Shown here piece after piece: positions 45,579 through 53,664 of a stretch of 64,000 nucleotides of DNA. The notes beneath the pieces were generated by a model that worked only from the letters and a program-made list of their open reading frames with translations, searched no databases and had not been told where the DNA came from. Source of the stretch: DASVHS01 sp038244815. GTDB lineage: Bacteria; Acidobacteriota; Thermoanaerobaculia; Gp7-AA8. The translations under genes were made by a program, and so were the position numbers. The first letter of the stretch is position 1, and each line of letters opens with the position of its first letter. The DNA lies in assembly GCA_038244815.1 (NCBI GenBank), contig JBBRTB010000008.1, positions 99,848-163,847 of the forward strand. Reading direction: 5' to 3'.

Positions 45579-46609
45579 CACCCTCTCCTTCGCCCAATGA
45601 ATGCCGGAGGCAGCGGATCGAAATTCTGGTAGTCCTTCGAGGTTCTGGCCTTCATCAGAAGGGTAGCCTCGTCGTTCCATTCGTAATTGAGGATGTAGAT
45701 ACGCGGATCGATCGGTGTGTAAGTCGACGGCACTTCGAGATCGCTGCGTACCTCATAGTGGAGATGGGAGTTCGTCGACCACCCCGTCGAGCCGACGGTG
45801 GCGATGGTGTCCCCCTGCTTGAGCTTCTGTCCGGAATGCACGTTGATGGTGTCGAGGTGGCCGTAGATGGTGATGAAGCGGTTGGCGTGATTGACCACCA
45901 CGACATTGCCGAAACGCCACCAGGCCACGCTCTGCCGGATCGGGAAACGTCCCGCGAACGTCACGATGCCGTCGGCAGTCACATAGACCGGTGTCCCGCG
46001 CGGCGCGGAGAGATCGAGTCCCCGGTGAAAATCAGCGGCGCGGGTGAACGGTGAGACGCGCATTCCGAACGGCGAGGTCAGCACGAACTGGTCGGGCGGT
46101 ACGGGAAGGATCGACGGTGTGTGCCGGACCATCTCGCTGTTCGCCCTCTCGTACTGCGCCAGCAGATCGAGCTGCTCCTGGAGACGCTTCATGGCCGCCC
46201 GGAGCGAAAGCTCGCGCCGGCGCGCGTCGTCGAGCTGCTCGTACGCCGTATCGGACTTACTCTGCGGCGTCGAGAATCCGCCCTGCCCGAGACTGCGATC
46301 GAGTCCGTAGACCGTGATCAGCTTCTCCACACGCATGCGCTGCTCTTCGAGCGTGCGATCGAGCGAGGACATTTGCAGCACATTCTCGCGGAGGCGCTGG
46401 CGCTGGATCTCACGCTCCTGTCGCATCTGACGCACGTGGTTCGTCTTGTAAACCCGGCGGATGACCGTCGGCGCGGCGATCATCGAGCCGATGACACCGC
46501 TCAGGATCACGCAGAGCGCGCAAATCGCGATCAGCACCCGGCGGCGGTCGAAGAAAAAATACCGCACGCGCCGGCGGATGTCGCTGGGGTGGACCTGAAT
46601 CTCGATCAT
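45578..46609 (-). CDS. M23-family peptidoglycan endopeptidase, membrane-anchored
   Basis: The 343-residue protein starts at ATG 46609, with one membrane segment (VLIAICALCVILSGVIGSMI), a long coiled coil (residues ~55–170) and a LytM domain. Zinc ligands are in FHRGLDLSAPRGTPVY (HxxxD) and SHLHYEV (HxH), all present, so it should be catalytically competent. It would cut peptidoglycan crosslinks in the periplasm, probably positioned by the downstream bactofilin-like protein. An upstream extension of the frame to 46690 has no ribosome site. Confidence 0.92.
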   Translation of the reverse strand: MIEIQVHPSDIRRRVRYFFFDRRRVLIAICALCVILSGVIGSMIAAPTVIRRVYKTNHVRQMRQEREIQRQRLRENVLQMSSLDRTLEEQRMRVEKLITVYGLDRSLGQGGFSTPQSKSDTAYEQLDDARRRELSLRAAMKRLQEQLDLLAQYERANSEMVRHTPSILPVPPDQFVLTSPFGMRVSPFTRAADFHRGLDLSAPRGTPVYVTADGIVTFAGRFPIRQSVAWWRFGNVVVVNHANRFITIYGHLDTINVHSGQKLKQGDTIATVGSTGWSTNSHLHYEVRSDLEVPSTYTPIDPRIYILNYEWNDEATLLMKARTSKDYQNFDPLPPAFIGRRRG

Positions 46610-46700
46610 GGGCCTTGAGCCCGCCGGACAGCGCGGGTCCGTCAATATAACACGGACGGCACCGCCGGGAGTGCACAGGGATCGGTGCACGTAGGGCGCG

Positions 46701-47429
46701 CTAGACGTCCTCGGTGCGCGGCGCTCGGTGCTCGGTGCCCGGCTCCCCCGCCGCCAGGCTCGGGACCCGCGACCTGCCGATGAACCGCTTCAGCAGCGTC
46801 GGGATGGCGATGAGCGCGATCATCAACGCGCAGACGATCGCCAGCCGCACCAGAGCACCGGTCTCGGTCATCGTTCCGTTGAAGAGGGCATCCGAGCAGT
46901 ACGCGAAAAGATAGTTCGACGGAGCCAGACCGAGGATCGTGGCCAGCAGGAAATCGCCGAAGCGCACCCCCGCCACACCTGCTCCATAGTTGACCGCCGC
47001 GAACGGAAGTCCCGGCACAAAGCGCATCAACAGGAGCGACTTGAATCCGGCGTGATCGACCTGCTTCTTCACCGCCGCCCCGATCCGGCCGAACCGGAGC
47101 AGCAGACCTTCGCCGACGAAACCGCCGACCACGTACGACGCGGTCGCACCGATGAAGCCGCCCACCAGAGCGTACGTGCCGCCCAGCAGCCAGCCCCAGA
47201 TGAATCCGGCCACCACGATAAATACGCTGGCCGGAAGCGCGAAGACACAGCCGGCCGCGTACGCCGCGATGAACACCAGCGGCCCGTACCAGACATCGCG
47301 GACGCGCTCGACCGCCGCGCGCACGTCGTTGCGGTTCATGTGCTGCCGCAGCGGCGAGAAATAGACCGCCGCCACCGCCGCGGCCAGCAGAACGAATACC
47401 GCGACCCTGATCGCCACGCGGCGGCTCAT
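46701..47429 (-). CDS. VTT/DedA-type (TVP38/TMEM64) membrane protein with repeat-derived tail
   Basis: The 242-residue protein has multiple hydrophobic helices. Family blocks are FALPASVFIVVAGFIWG, LLRFGRIG, LLLMRFVPGLPFAAVNYGAG and LGLAPSNYLFA. Proteins of this group act in lipid scrambling or membrane maintenance, by family knowledge. The last ~15 residues (GTEHRAPRTEDV) are read from the TCGGTGC heptamer array, so the original stop was probably lost upstream. The ATG overlaps the stop of the preceding gene (TGATG). Confidence 0.85.
   Translation of the reverse strand: MSRRVAIRVAVFVLLAAAVAAVYFSPLRQHMNRNDVRAAVERVRDVWYGPLVFIAAYAAGCVFALPASVFIVVAGFIWGWLLGGTYALVGGFIGATASYVVGGFVGEGLLLRFGRIGAAVKKQVDHAGFKSLLLMRFVPGLPFAAVNYGAGVAGVRFGDFLLATILGLAPSNYLFAYCSDALFNGTMTETGALVRLAIVCALMIALIAIPTLLKRFIGRSRVPSLAAGEPGTEHRAPRTEDV
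46711..46745. repeat. TCGGTGC heptamer array
   Basis: Units TCGGTGC, GCGGCGC, TCGGTGC, TCGGTGC and CCGGCTC lie inside the 3' end of the VTT gene. Confidence 0.85.
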
Positions 47430-47992
47430 CAGTGAGGAGAGCCTCCCACGCTGACGAGACTGTTCGAGTAGGTCTGCGCGGAGAGACCGAGTGAGGTCAG
47501 CACCACGCGGAAGGCCTGCCGGCAGGGAACCCTGTTGAAGAGAAACGTCCCGCTCCCCTGCACACCCGGATCGACGATCAGATTCCGGATCCCACACTGC
47601 TGCTGCATCGTCTTCAGGATCTCGCGCACCTCGGCATCCTTGACGTCGATCGTGACGCCGGGCTCCCCGACGCCGCGCACGACGTAACGCTCGTCCTCCG
47701 ACGAAAGAGTGGCCCTGGCCGCAGTCGCCAGCGCGCGCAACGCCGCTTCCGGCTGCACGTCTTTCGCGCGCACGGTGATCACCGGATCGTCTCCCGCGAT
47801 CAAGGCCACGGGTTTCGGCAGATAGATCTGCACGGCACCGACGGCATCACTCAAGCGCTCGTTCACAATGGACACGTCGATGGTCCTGCCGTTCTCCGGC
47901 GAGTGCCGCACGGACATCGAACCGAGGGCCGGAAGAGCCCAGAACAGCAGCACCGCTGCCGAAAGCTGCGACCAGCGGCAGGCCATCGTCAT
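47429..47992 (-). CDS. Exported protein with secretin/TonB short N-terminal-like domains only
   Basis: The 187-residue protein has a signal peptide (SAAVLLFWALPALGS). Two copies of an STN/N0-like fold follow: SIVNERLSDAVGAVQIYLPKP and VTIDVKDAEVREILKTMQQQ with GVQGSGTFLFNRVPCRQAFR. This is the pattern at the start of PilQ-type secretins and TonB receptors, but no secretin pore follows. It could be a periplasmic partner of a secretin encoded elsewhere. The ATG overlaps the thiolase stop (ATGA). Confidence 0.7.
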   Translation of the reverse strand: MTMACRWSQLSAAVLLFWALPALGSMSVRHSPENGRTIDVSIVNERLSDAVGAVQIYLPKPVALIAGDDPVITVRAKDVQPEAALRALATAARATLSSEDERYVVRGVGEPGVTIDVKDAEVREILKTMQQQCGIRNLIVDPGVQGSGTFLFNRVPCRQAFRVVLTSLGLSAQTYSNSLVSVGGSPH

Positions 47993-49164
47993 CCGTTCGA
48001 CTCGACGATCATGGCGATGCCCTGGCCGCCGCCGATGCAGGCCGTGGCCAGGCCGTAGCGCTGCTTACGGCGGCGCAGCTCGTACAGCAGCGTGAGCAGC
48101 AGCCTCGTTCCCGTTGCCGCCAGCGGATGTCCGAGGGCGATGGCGCCGCCGTTGACGTTGAGCTTTTCCTCGTCGATGCCGAGCTCTTTCATCACCGCCA
48201 GGGTCTGGCCGGCAAAAGCCTCGTTGATCTCGATGAGATCGATGTCGTCGAGCTTGAGTCCGGCCTTCTGGAGCGCGATCTTCGTCGACGGGACGGGACC
48301 GATGCCCATGATCTCCGGATCACACCCGGCGATGCCCCACGAGACGATGCGTCCGAGCGGCTTCTTGCCCCTGGCCTGGGCGTTGCCGGCGGTGGTCACG
48401 GTGAGCATGGCCGCGCCGTCGACGATGCCGCTGGCGTTGCCCGCGGTCACGAACCCGTCCTTCGAGAACGCCGGCTTGAGCTTCGCGAGCCCCTCCATGC
48501 TCGTGTCCGGGCGAATGTGATCGTCGGACGTCACGATCTCCCCCTTCTTCCCGACCGGCACGGGCACGATCTCGTCCTGCAGGCGGCCCGCCTTCACGGC
48601 TTCAGCCGCGCACTTCTGGCTGCGCATGGAGAAGCGATCCTGCTCCTCGCGCGAGATCGAGTATTTGCGGGCGAGGTTCTCGGCTGTCTGGGCCATGTAC
48701 AGTCCGGCGTAGCTGTCGAGCAGCGCAACCATCAGCGAGTCTTCCATCGGCGATTGTCCGAGCCGCAGACCTCTGCGCGCGCCGCGAACGACAAACGGCG
48801 CCTGCGACATGTTTTCCATCCCGCCGGCCAGCACGGTCTTCGACTCACCGAGCTCGATCTGCTGGGCGGCCTCCACCACGGACTGGATGCCCGAGCCGCA
48901 CAGCCGGTTGACCGTGAGCGCGGGCACCTCCTTCGGCACCCCGGCTTTCAGCCCCACATGCCGCGCACCGTAGATGGCGTCCCCCGAGGTCTGCAGGGCA
49001 TTGCCGACGACGACGTGATCGATCTCCTCGGGGGCAAACCCGCTTCGACTGAGCGCTTCCTTCGCCGCCACCACGGCCAGATCGATTGCAGAGATGTCGG
49101 AGAACTGGCCGTTGTACTCGGCCATGGCAGTGCGGGCGCCGTCTACGATTACGATTTCCTTCAA
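47989..49164 (-). CDS. Acetyl-CoA C-acetyltransferase (thiolase)
   Basis: The 391-residue enzyme condenses or splits acetoacetyl-CoA. The TTG start at 49164 has GGAG upstream and gives the standard length; no ATG is nearby. Catalytic features: NRLCGSGIQSV (acylated Cys), NEAFAGQT, NVNGGAIALGHPLAATGTR (His) and ATACIGGGQGIAMI (second Cys). Could serve fatty-acid breakdown, ketone-body or polyhydroxyalkanoate metabolism. Confidence 0.95.
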   Translation of the reverse strand: MKEIVIVDGARTAMAEYNGQFSDISAIDLAVVAAKEALSRSGFAPEEIDHVVVGNALQTSGDAIYGARHVGLKAGVPKEVPALTVNRLCGSGIQSVVEAAQQIELGESKTVLAGGMENMSQAPFVVRGARRGLRLGQSPMEDSLMVALLDSYAGLYMAQTAENLARKYSISREEQDRFSMRSQKCAAEAVKAGRLQDEIVPVPVGKKGEIVTSDDHIRPDTSMEGLAKLKPAFSKDGFVTAGNASGIVDGAAMLTVTTAGNAQARGKKPLGRIVSWGIAGCDPEIMGIGPVPSTKIALQKAGLKLDDIDLIEINEAFAGQTLAVMKELGIDEEKLNVNGGAIALGHPLAATGTRLLLTLLYELRRRKQRYGLATACIGGGQGIAMIVESNG

Positions 49165-49181
49165 CGTGGCTCCTGGAAGCG

Positions 49182-49243
49182 TGAAATACAGAGTGCGCAA
49201 TGCACAATGCAAAGACACGCGGTTTCATTCTGCATTTCACATT
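49182..49243. repeat. Degenerate AATGCAC/CTGCATT heptamers
   Basis: Units TGAAATA, CAGAGTG, CGCAATG, CACAATG on one side and TTTCATT, CTGCATT, TCACATT on the other form two opposed heptamer arms between the thiolase start and the CPBP stop. The CPBP stop codon lies in the right arm. More AT-rich than other arrays. Confidence 0.7.
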
Positions 49244-49992
49244 TTGGCTCGTGGATTCTGCAGGCCTCCCCAGAGCAGGCCGGCGGCCACGAGCTCGACG
49301 GCTGTCATCAGGATGCTTCCCTCGATTCCGAACTCTCCCCCCGTCAGCAGCGCGGGCCCCCGAACCGCGGTGACGAGCAGAGACCGCGACGTGGTGAACC
49401 CGCTGACGTCGTAGCCCAGCACCGGACCGGACATGAGGTTCCAGGCGAAGTGAAGGCCGATGGGCATCCAGAGCCGGCGGTAGCGCTCGTAAGCAAAAGC
49501 GAGGATCACGCCGCCGAGGAAGACGTTGATCAGCGCGAGCGCGGTCACGTCGTCGTTGCCGGCGTGCAGTGCGGCGAATACGAGTGATGCCAGAACGACG
49601 GCCAATCCGCGGTGGACCTGCCGGAGCAATTGATAGGGATACCCACGGAAAACGAGCTCCTCGTGCAGCGCAGCCGGGAGGAACACGGCCACCGTGTCCG
49701 CAAACGGAAATCCGAAACCGCGCGCGTGACGCAGCGGAGTGAAGGCCTCGATCAGCAGGTCCGTACCGCCGATCAGCGCCACGGCGAAAAGCACCCCGGC
49801 CGCCAGCTCGCGCGGTGCGAATCGCGGAGCGAGACCGAGGTTCCACTGGCCATGGTTCCAGAGAGCGATCGTGGCCACCGTGGCGCAGCACGCGCTGGCC
49901 AGCGCCACCCACTGGAACGGCGCCAGGGCCAGCCGGCCGAGAATCCAGAATGTGGCAAGATAGAAACAGACAAACAGGGCGAGAGGAGTAAT
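49237..49992 (-). CDS. CPBP-family (CAAX-type) intramembrane metalloprotease
   Basis: About 251 residues with several membrane segments and the family motifs AALHEELVFRGYPYQLL (EExxxR), FAALHAGND (His) and GLHFAWN (His/Asn). The homologous part begins ITPLALFVCFYLATFWILG. At that point there is no ATG, GTG or TTG in frame: I place the start at an ATT (49992), with an in-frame GTG at 50073 as the alternative, which would overlap the divergent DoxX gene. Substrates unknown. Confidence 0.75.
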   Translation of the reverse strand: MTPLALFVCFYLATFWILGRLALAPFQWVALASACCATVATIALWNHGQWNLGLAPRFAPRELAAGVLFAVALIGGTDLLIEAFTPLRHARGFGFPFADTVAVFLPAALHEELVFRGYPYQLLRQVHRGLAVVLASLVFAALHAGNDDVTALALINVFLGGVILAFAYERYRRLWMPIGLHFAWNLMSGPVLGYDVSGFTTSRSLLVTAVRGPALLTGGEFGIEGSILMTAVELVAAGLLWGGLQNPRAKM

Positions 49993-50001
49993 GACGCGGT
50001 C

Positions 50002-50481
50002 ATGAAATCGTGGGCCGGCGATATTGCTGCGTTGGTGTTGCGTGTGGTCACCGGCCTGATCTTCATCCCGCACGGGTACTCGAAGATCTTCGGTCGCGGC
50101 GGTGTGGCCGCCTTCGCCGCCGACCTTCCCAGCTACCACATCCCCGCGTTCCTCGGATACATCTCGGCCTACGCCGAGTTCTTCGGAGCCATCCTTCTCA
50201 TCGCCGGTCTGCTGACGCGTGTCGATGCCTTTCTCCTCGGCTGCACAATGGCAGTTGCCGTGGGCCTCGTGCAACTCCCCGACGCCTGGAACGGCGCGCC
50301 ACCCGAGTCCAACCGCTTCTTCGAGGTGATGAGGGGCATCGAGCTGCCGTTCGCGCTCTTCGCGGCAGCCGCGGCGCTGGTGCTGCTGGGAGGAGGAAGG
50401 ATCTCGCTGGATGGGGCGCTGCGGCTGGAGGAGAGGATTGCCGGTCGCCGGTCGCCGGTCGTCGGTCGCGGGACTGCCTAG
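50002..50481 (+). CDS. DoxX-family membrane protein
   Basis: The 159-residue protein has four hydrophobic helices; ALVLRVVTGLIFIPHGYSKIF and FLGYISAYAEFFGAILLIAGL are typical DoxX blocks. Members are thought to be membrane redox or quinone-linked proteins. The C-terminal RRSPVVGRGTA is read from the GCCGGTC heptamer array and is probably not native. ATG 50002 lies 13 bp after GAGGAG; spacing is long. Confidence 0.85.
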   Translation: MKSWAGDIAALVLRVVTGLIFIPHGYSKIFGRGGVAAFAADLPSYHIPAFLGYISAYAEFFGAILLIAGLLTRVDAFLLGCTMAVAVGLVQLPDAWNGAPPESNRFFEVMRGIELPFALFAAAAALVLLGGGRISLDGALRLEERIAGRRSPVVGRGTA

Positions 50482-50514
50482 CTGCCTTCGACCCGCGACC
50501 AGCGACCAGCGACC
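50440..50514. repeat. GCCGGTC heptamer array with inverted arm (hairpin) between convergent genes
   Basis: Units GCCGGTC x3, GTCGGTC and GCGGGAC (50440–50474) face CGCGACC, AGCGACC and AGCGACC (50494–50514). The arms pair over ~23 bp with few mismatches. It straddles the stops of DoxX and ExbD and could serve as a bidirectional terminator. Confidence 0.85.
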
Positions 50515-50515
50515 T

Positions 50516-50929
50516 CTACTGATTACTGACGTCTTCGACGATGATGCCGATGTTCTTGCAGCCGGATTCACGAGCGGTATCGAGAAAACGAATGGTCGTC
50601 TCGTAGTCGACATCGCGGGCACCGGCGAAGAAGACCATCTTGCTGGTGTTGCCGTGCAGGATTTCCCGGATGCGGCTCGGGAACTGCTCCGGCGACATCT
50701 CTTCCTTGTTGATGAAGATGCGGTTGTTGGCCGCCAGGCGCAGGACGATCTGGTCCTGGATCGCGGACGGAGGGAGGTTCGCGGGCGCCTTGGGCGGAAC
50801 ACGCACGAGATAGCCCATCTGAATCACGGGCGTGATGACCATGAAGATGATCAGGAGAACCAACACAACGTCCACCAGCGGTGTGACGTTGATGTCGGAG
50901 CGCATTGAGCCGCCGCCACCTACTTGCAT
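50516..50929 (-). CDS. exbD: ExbD/TolR-family biopolymer transport protein (second copy)
   Basis: The 137-residue inner-membrane protein has one N-terminal membrane helix, INVTPLVDVVLVLLIIFMV, with the proton-path Asp, then a periplasmic domain. It works with ExbB to harvest proton motive force for TonB. It is the last gene of the set, 4 bp after the first exbD. Confidence 0.92.
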   Translation of the reverse strand: MQVGGGGSMRSDINVTPLVDVVLVLLIIFMVITPVIQMGYLVRVPPKAPANLPPSAIQDQIVLRLAANNRIFINKEEMSPEQFPSRIREILHGNTSKMVFFAGARDVDYETTIRFLDTARESGCKNIGIIVEDVSNQ

Positions 50930-50933
50930 CGAT

Positions 50934-51383
50934 TTACGTTCCTTCTGCCGGGGTCTTTTTCGGTTGCGAGATCAGGCCGACATCGTTGAAGCCGACCTCC
51001 CGGCAGGCTTTCAGGACATCGAGCACGTCGCCGTAGTTGACGAGCTTGTCGCCTTTGACCGCGATCTCACGGTCCGGCGTGCGTTGATGAATGGCCTCGA
51101 GCTCCGCCTGCACCTGGTCCTTGCGCACGACGTTCGTTCCCAGGTAGACGGCACCGTTGGCTTTGACGGAGATCTGCAACTGCTTGTCGGTATCGGGGGT
51201 CTTCTCGGGGTCTTCGGTCACCGGGAGATTGATGGGCACGCCTTTCTGCAGCATGGGCGTGACGACCATGAAGATGATCAGCAGTACCAGGCAGACGTCC
51301 ACCAGAGGCGTGACGTTGATCTCGGAGTTGAGACCGGCCTTGGTGAACTTGCCGAGTGAGCTATGCCACTGATGTCTTATCAT
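50934..51383 (-). CDS. exbD: ExbD/TolR-family biopolymer transport protein (first copy)
   Basis: The 149-residue protein has a membrane helix INVTPLVDVCLVLLIIFMV with the conserved Asp. Residues 1–18 are a cytoplasmic tail. A two-ExbD arrangement is common in Acidobacteriota and some delta-proteobacteria and may give heteromeric stators. The start overlaps the exbB end by 23 bp. Confidence 0.92.
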   Translation of the reverse strand: MIRHQWHSSLGKFTKAGLNSEINVTPLVDVCLVLLIIFMVVTPMLQKGVPINLPVTEDPEKTPDTDKQLQISVKANGAVYLGTNVVRKDQVQAELEAIHQRTPDREIAVKGDKLVNYGDVLDVLKACREVGFNDVGLISQPKKTPAEGT

Positions 51384-52053
51384 GCGTGCCCGCTTCCTTC
51401 ATGAAGAAGATGGACATCTCCGAGCCGGAGTTGGACATCTCCACCGTGAAGCGATCGATGCGGTTCTGGAAGTAGTTGTACGCCCAGACCGCGGGAATGG
51501 CCACGAACAGACCGAAGGCCGTGGTGACCAGCGCCTCGGAGATACCGGCCGACACCGAGGCGATACCGCCGCCGGAGGTGGCCATCGACGAGAAGGCGTT
51601 GATGATGCCGACGACCGTTCCGAACAGACCGACGAAGGGGGCCGTGGCACCGATCGTGGCCAGCACGCCGAGGTTCTCTTTGAGCTCGGCGACGGTGATC
51701 ATGGCGGTCCGGTCCATACCCTGACGGGCCGCTTCGACGGCGATCTCGGGATCGGCCTGACGTTTGTCGCGGCGGGTCGCTTCGAACTCGAGCAGTCCGG
51801 CGGCGATGACCTTGGCCAGGTGGCTGTCCTTGTACTTCTTCGTCACCTCGATGGCCTGACCGTAATCGCCGCGGGTGAGCAGGTTGGACAGCGCGCCCAG
51901 AAGTTTGAGCGACTGATTTTTCGCTCTCGAGAAGACGATATAGCGCTCGACCATGACCCAGATCGAGTAGACGGACATGATCATCATGAGGACGACCACG
52001 CCCTTCGCCAGTCCTCCCATCGAATTCCAAAGTGCGACAGGACTCATATCCAT
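51361..52053 (-). CDS. exbB: ExbB/TolQ/MotA-family proton channel
   Basis: The 230-residue protein has three membrane segments: near residues 15–35 and, later, GVLATIGATAPFVGLFGTVVG and AGISEALVTTAFGLFVAIPAV in shortened form. These are the hallmark TolQ/ExbB blocks. It forms the pentameric stator that energises TonB with the two ExbD proteins. Follows tonB by 46 bp. Confidence 0.94.
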   Translation of the reverse strand: MDMSPVALWNSMGGLAKGVVVLMMIMSVYSIWVMVERYIVFSRAKNQSLKLLGALSNLLTRGDYGQAIEVTKKYKDSHLAKVIAAGLLEFEATRRDKRQADPEIAVEAARQGMDRTAMITVAELKENLGVLATIGATAPFVGLFGTVVGIINAFSSMATSGGGIASVSAGISEALVTTAFGLFVAIPAVWAYNYFQNRIDRFTVEMSNSGSEMSIFFMKEAGTHDKTSVA

Positions 52054-52099
52054 AATTCAGTTCCCTCCGCGGTCCGGACCGCACGGCCGGACCGATTTT

Positions 52100-52834
52100 T
52101 CAGTTCAGTTTGAAGTTGACGGTCAGATTGAAGATGACGTCGACCGGTTGTCCGTTCAACGTACCCGGTTTGAATTTCCAGCGGCGCACGGCGTCGGCCG
52201 CGGCCTGATCGAGACCGAACGGCAGCGGCTTGAGGATCTGCACGTTGGTGACGTTGCCGTTCTTGTCGATGATGCACTCCACGATGACGATGCCGGCGAT
52301 GCGCGCCTTGCGCGCCACTTCCGGATAGGTCGGCTCGACACGCGTGATGACCACCGGCGCCTTGACGTCGCCGCCGACGCGCAGGGGCGCCTCCACTTTC
52401 GGGGCCGTGTCGGTGATGACGCCACCGACCACTCCTCCCACCACGCCGCCGGCCACGCCGCCTTCGACGCCGCCCTCCACTCCGCCGTCGTCTCCCTGCA
52501 CCGTGGCGGGCGTCTCTACCTGCTTGACCTGATCGGGAACCGCGGTCGGGGCCATCTCCTGCACGTCCCTGGGGACCTCTACCGTCTTCACCGGGGTCAC
52601 CTTGGCGGCGGACTTCGGTGGAGGTGGCGGGGGCGGCGGGGGCGGCGGAGCCGCGGCCACCGAGTACTGGGACACCTGGGCCGGGGAGTTAGTCGGGAAG
52701 TCGACACTCCAGACGGCCCCGAAGAGCGCGCCGGCAATGACGATGGCGTGCAGCCCGATCGAGACCGGCAGGGTCATGTACTTCAGGAGGCCGACTTTAT
52801 TTTTTTTCGACTCGACAACTGTGGTTTCGAACAT
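52100..52834 (-). CDS. tonB: TonB-family energy transducer with poly-Pro and Gly-Gly-Val repeats
   Basis: The 244-residue protein has a cytoplasmic N-tail, a membrane anchor (SIGLHAIVIAGALFGAVW), 11 consecutive Pro at ~residues 63–73, then a GGVxGGV repeat (six units, ~residues 118–142), and the TonB C-terminal domain PTYPEVARKARIAGIVIVE. The Gly/Val repeats are low-complexity and would make a flexible span of the periplasm. Encoded just downstream of a TPR lipoprotein and upstream of exbB. Confidence 0.93.
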   Translation of the reverse strand: MFETTVVESKKNKVGLLKYMTLPVSIGLHAIVIAGALFGAVWSVDFPTNSPAQVSQYSVAAAPPPPPPPPPPPKSAAKVTPVKTVEVPRDVQEMAPTAVPDQVKQVETPATVQGDDGGVEGGVEGGVAGGVVGGVVGGVITDTAPKVEAPLRVGGDVKAPVVITRVEPTYPEVARKARIAGIVIVECIIDKNGNVTNVQILKPLPFGLDQAAADAVRRWKFKPGTLNGQPVDVIFNLTVNFKLN

Positions 52835-52836
52835 GG

Positions 52837-53664
52837 TTAGCTCTTCTGCTGCCCGCCGGCGGCCGCTTTTCTCGCCTTGATGATCTCGACGGCCCGATTC
52901 TTCAGCTCATCGGCCTGCTTGATCAGCTCCTGCTGCCTGGCGGGATCCGTCTCGGCAAGAGCCTGCTGACGGTAAAGAAGATTGAGATAGACGATCGACT
53001 CGAAGTAATCCGGCTTGAGTGCGATAGCCCTCTCCAGGGCGGCTTTGCCCTTCGCGATGATGGCCATCTTCTCGGCAGGATCGGCCGGCGGATTCTTGGC
53101 GACCTTCTCGTAGCACACCACCCCGAAGATGTAGAAGGCCTCGGGATTGTCCTTGTCGAGAAGGGTGATCTTCTCGTACCAGTTCAGCGACTCGTTGAAA
53201 TTGCCCTGCTTGGCGTAGAGCGTGGCGATCGAACGAACGGCCTCGATGTCGGCCGGATGGCTCACCAGCCAGTCCCGGAAATAGTTGATGGCTTCCGTCG
53301 TCCGGTCGGCGTTGAGATAGAGATTGATGAGGGCCTCGCGGGCGATGCGGTCTTGCGGCCTCACCTTCAGATACTGCCGGAGCTCGGCGGCCGCCCGGTC
53401 GGCGGTCTTCTCGTTGGCGGGCGATTTGTCGTCCGGAACGTACGAGCCGATCAGCGAATAGCCGATCATTCTCTGCAGTTCCGGAAAGCTCTTGCCGTCG
53501 ATCTCCAGGGCTTTCTGGTAGTGCACGAGAGCGGTCTTGTAATCCTCTTTATCGTAGGCGTTGTTCGCCTGGCGAATCTCGACGCGCGCTTCCACTTTCC
53601 GACAGCTCGTGAGTGACGCCAGGGAAAGCGCGAGCGCCGCAAGAAGGCACAACTTCGTTTTCAT
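52837..53664 (-). CDS. TPR-repeat lipoprotein
   Basis: The 275-residue protein has the lipoprotein signal SLASLTSC (Cys21) and about five tetratricopeptide-type helix pairs (AYDKEDYKTALVHYQKALEI, ATLYAKQGNFNESLNWYEKI, GKAALERAIALKPDYFES). It is the first gene of the TonB–ExbB–ExbD operon, stopping 2 bp before tonB, so it is probably a periplasmic partner of the transducer. Confidence 0.88.
   Translation of the reverse strand: MKTKLCLLAALALSLASLTSCRKVEARVEIRQANNAYDKEDYKTALVHYQKALEIDGKSFPELQRMIGYSLIGSYVPDDKSPANEKTADRAAAELRQYLKVRPQDRIAREALINLYLNADRTTEAINYFRDWLVSHPADIEAVRSIATLYAKQGNFNESLNWYEKITLLDKDNPEAFYIFGVVCYEKVAKNPPADPAEKMAIIAKGKAALERAIALKPDYFESIVYLNLLYRQQALAETDPARQQELIKQADELKNRAVEIIKARKAAAGGQQKS

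Noticed and set aside
49993..50802. Long N-terminal extension of the CPBP protease frame
   Set aside because: It is antisense to DoxX and to the heptamer hairpin, with repeat-derived residues; not protein-coding.
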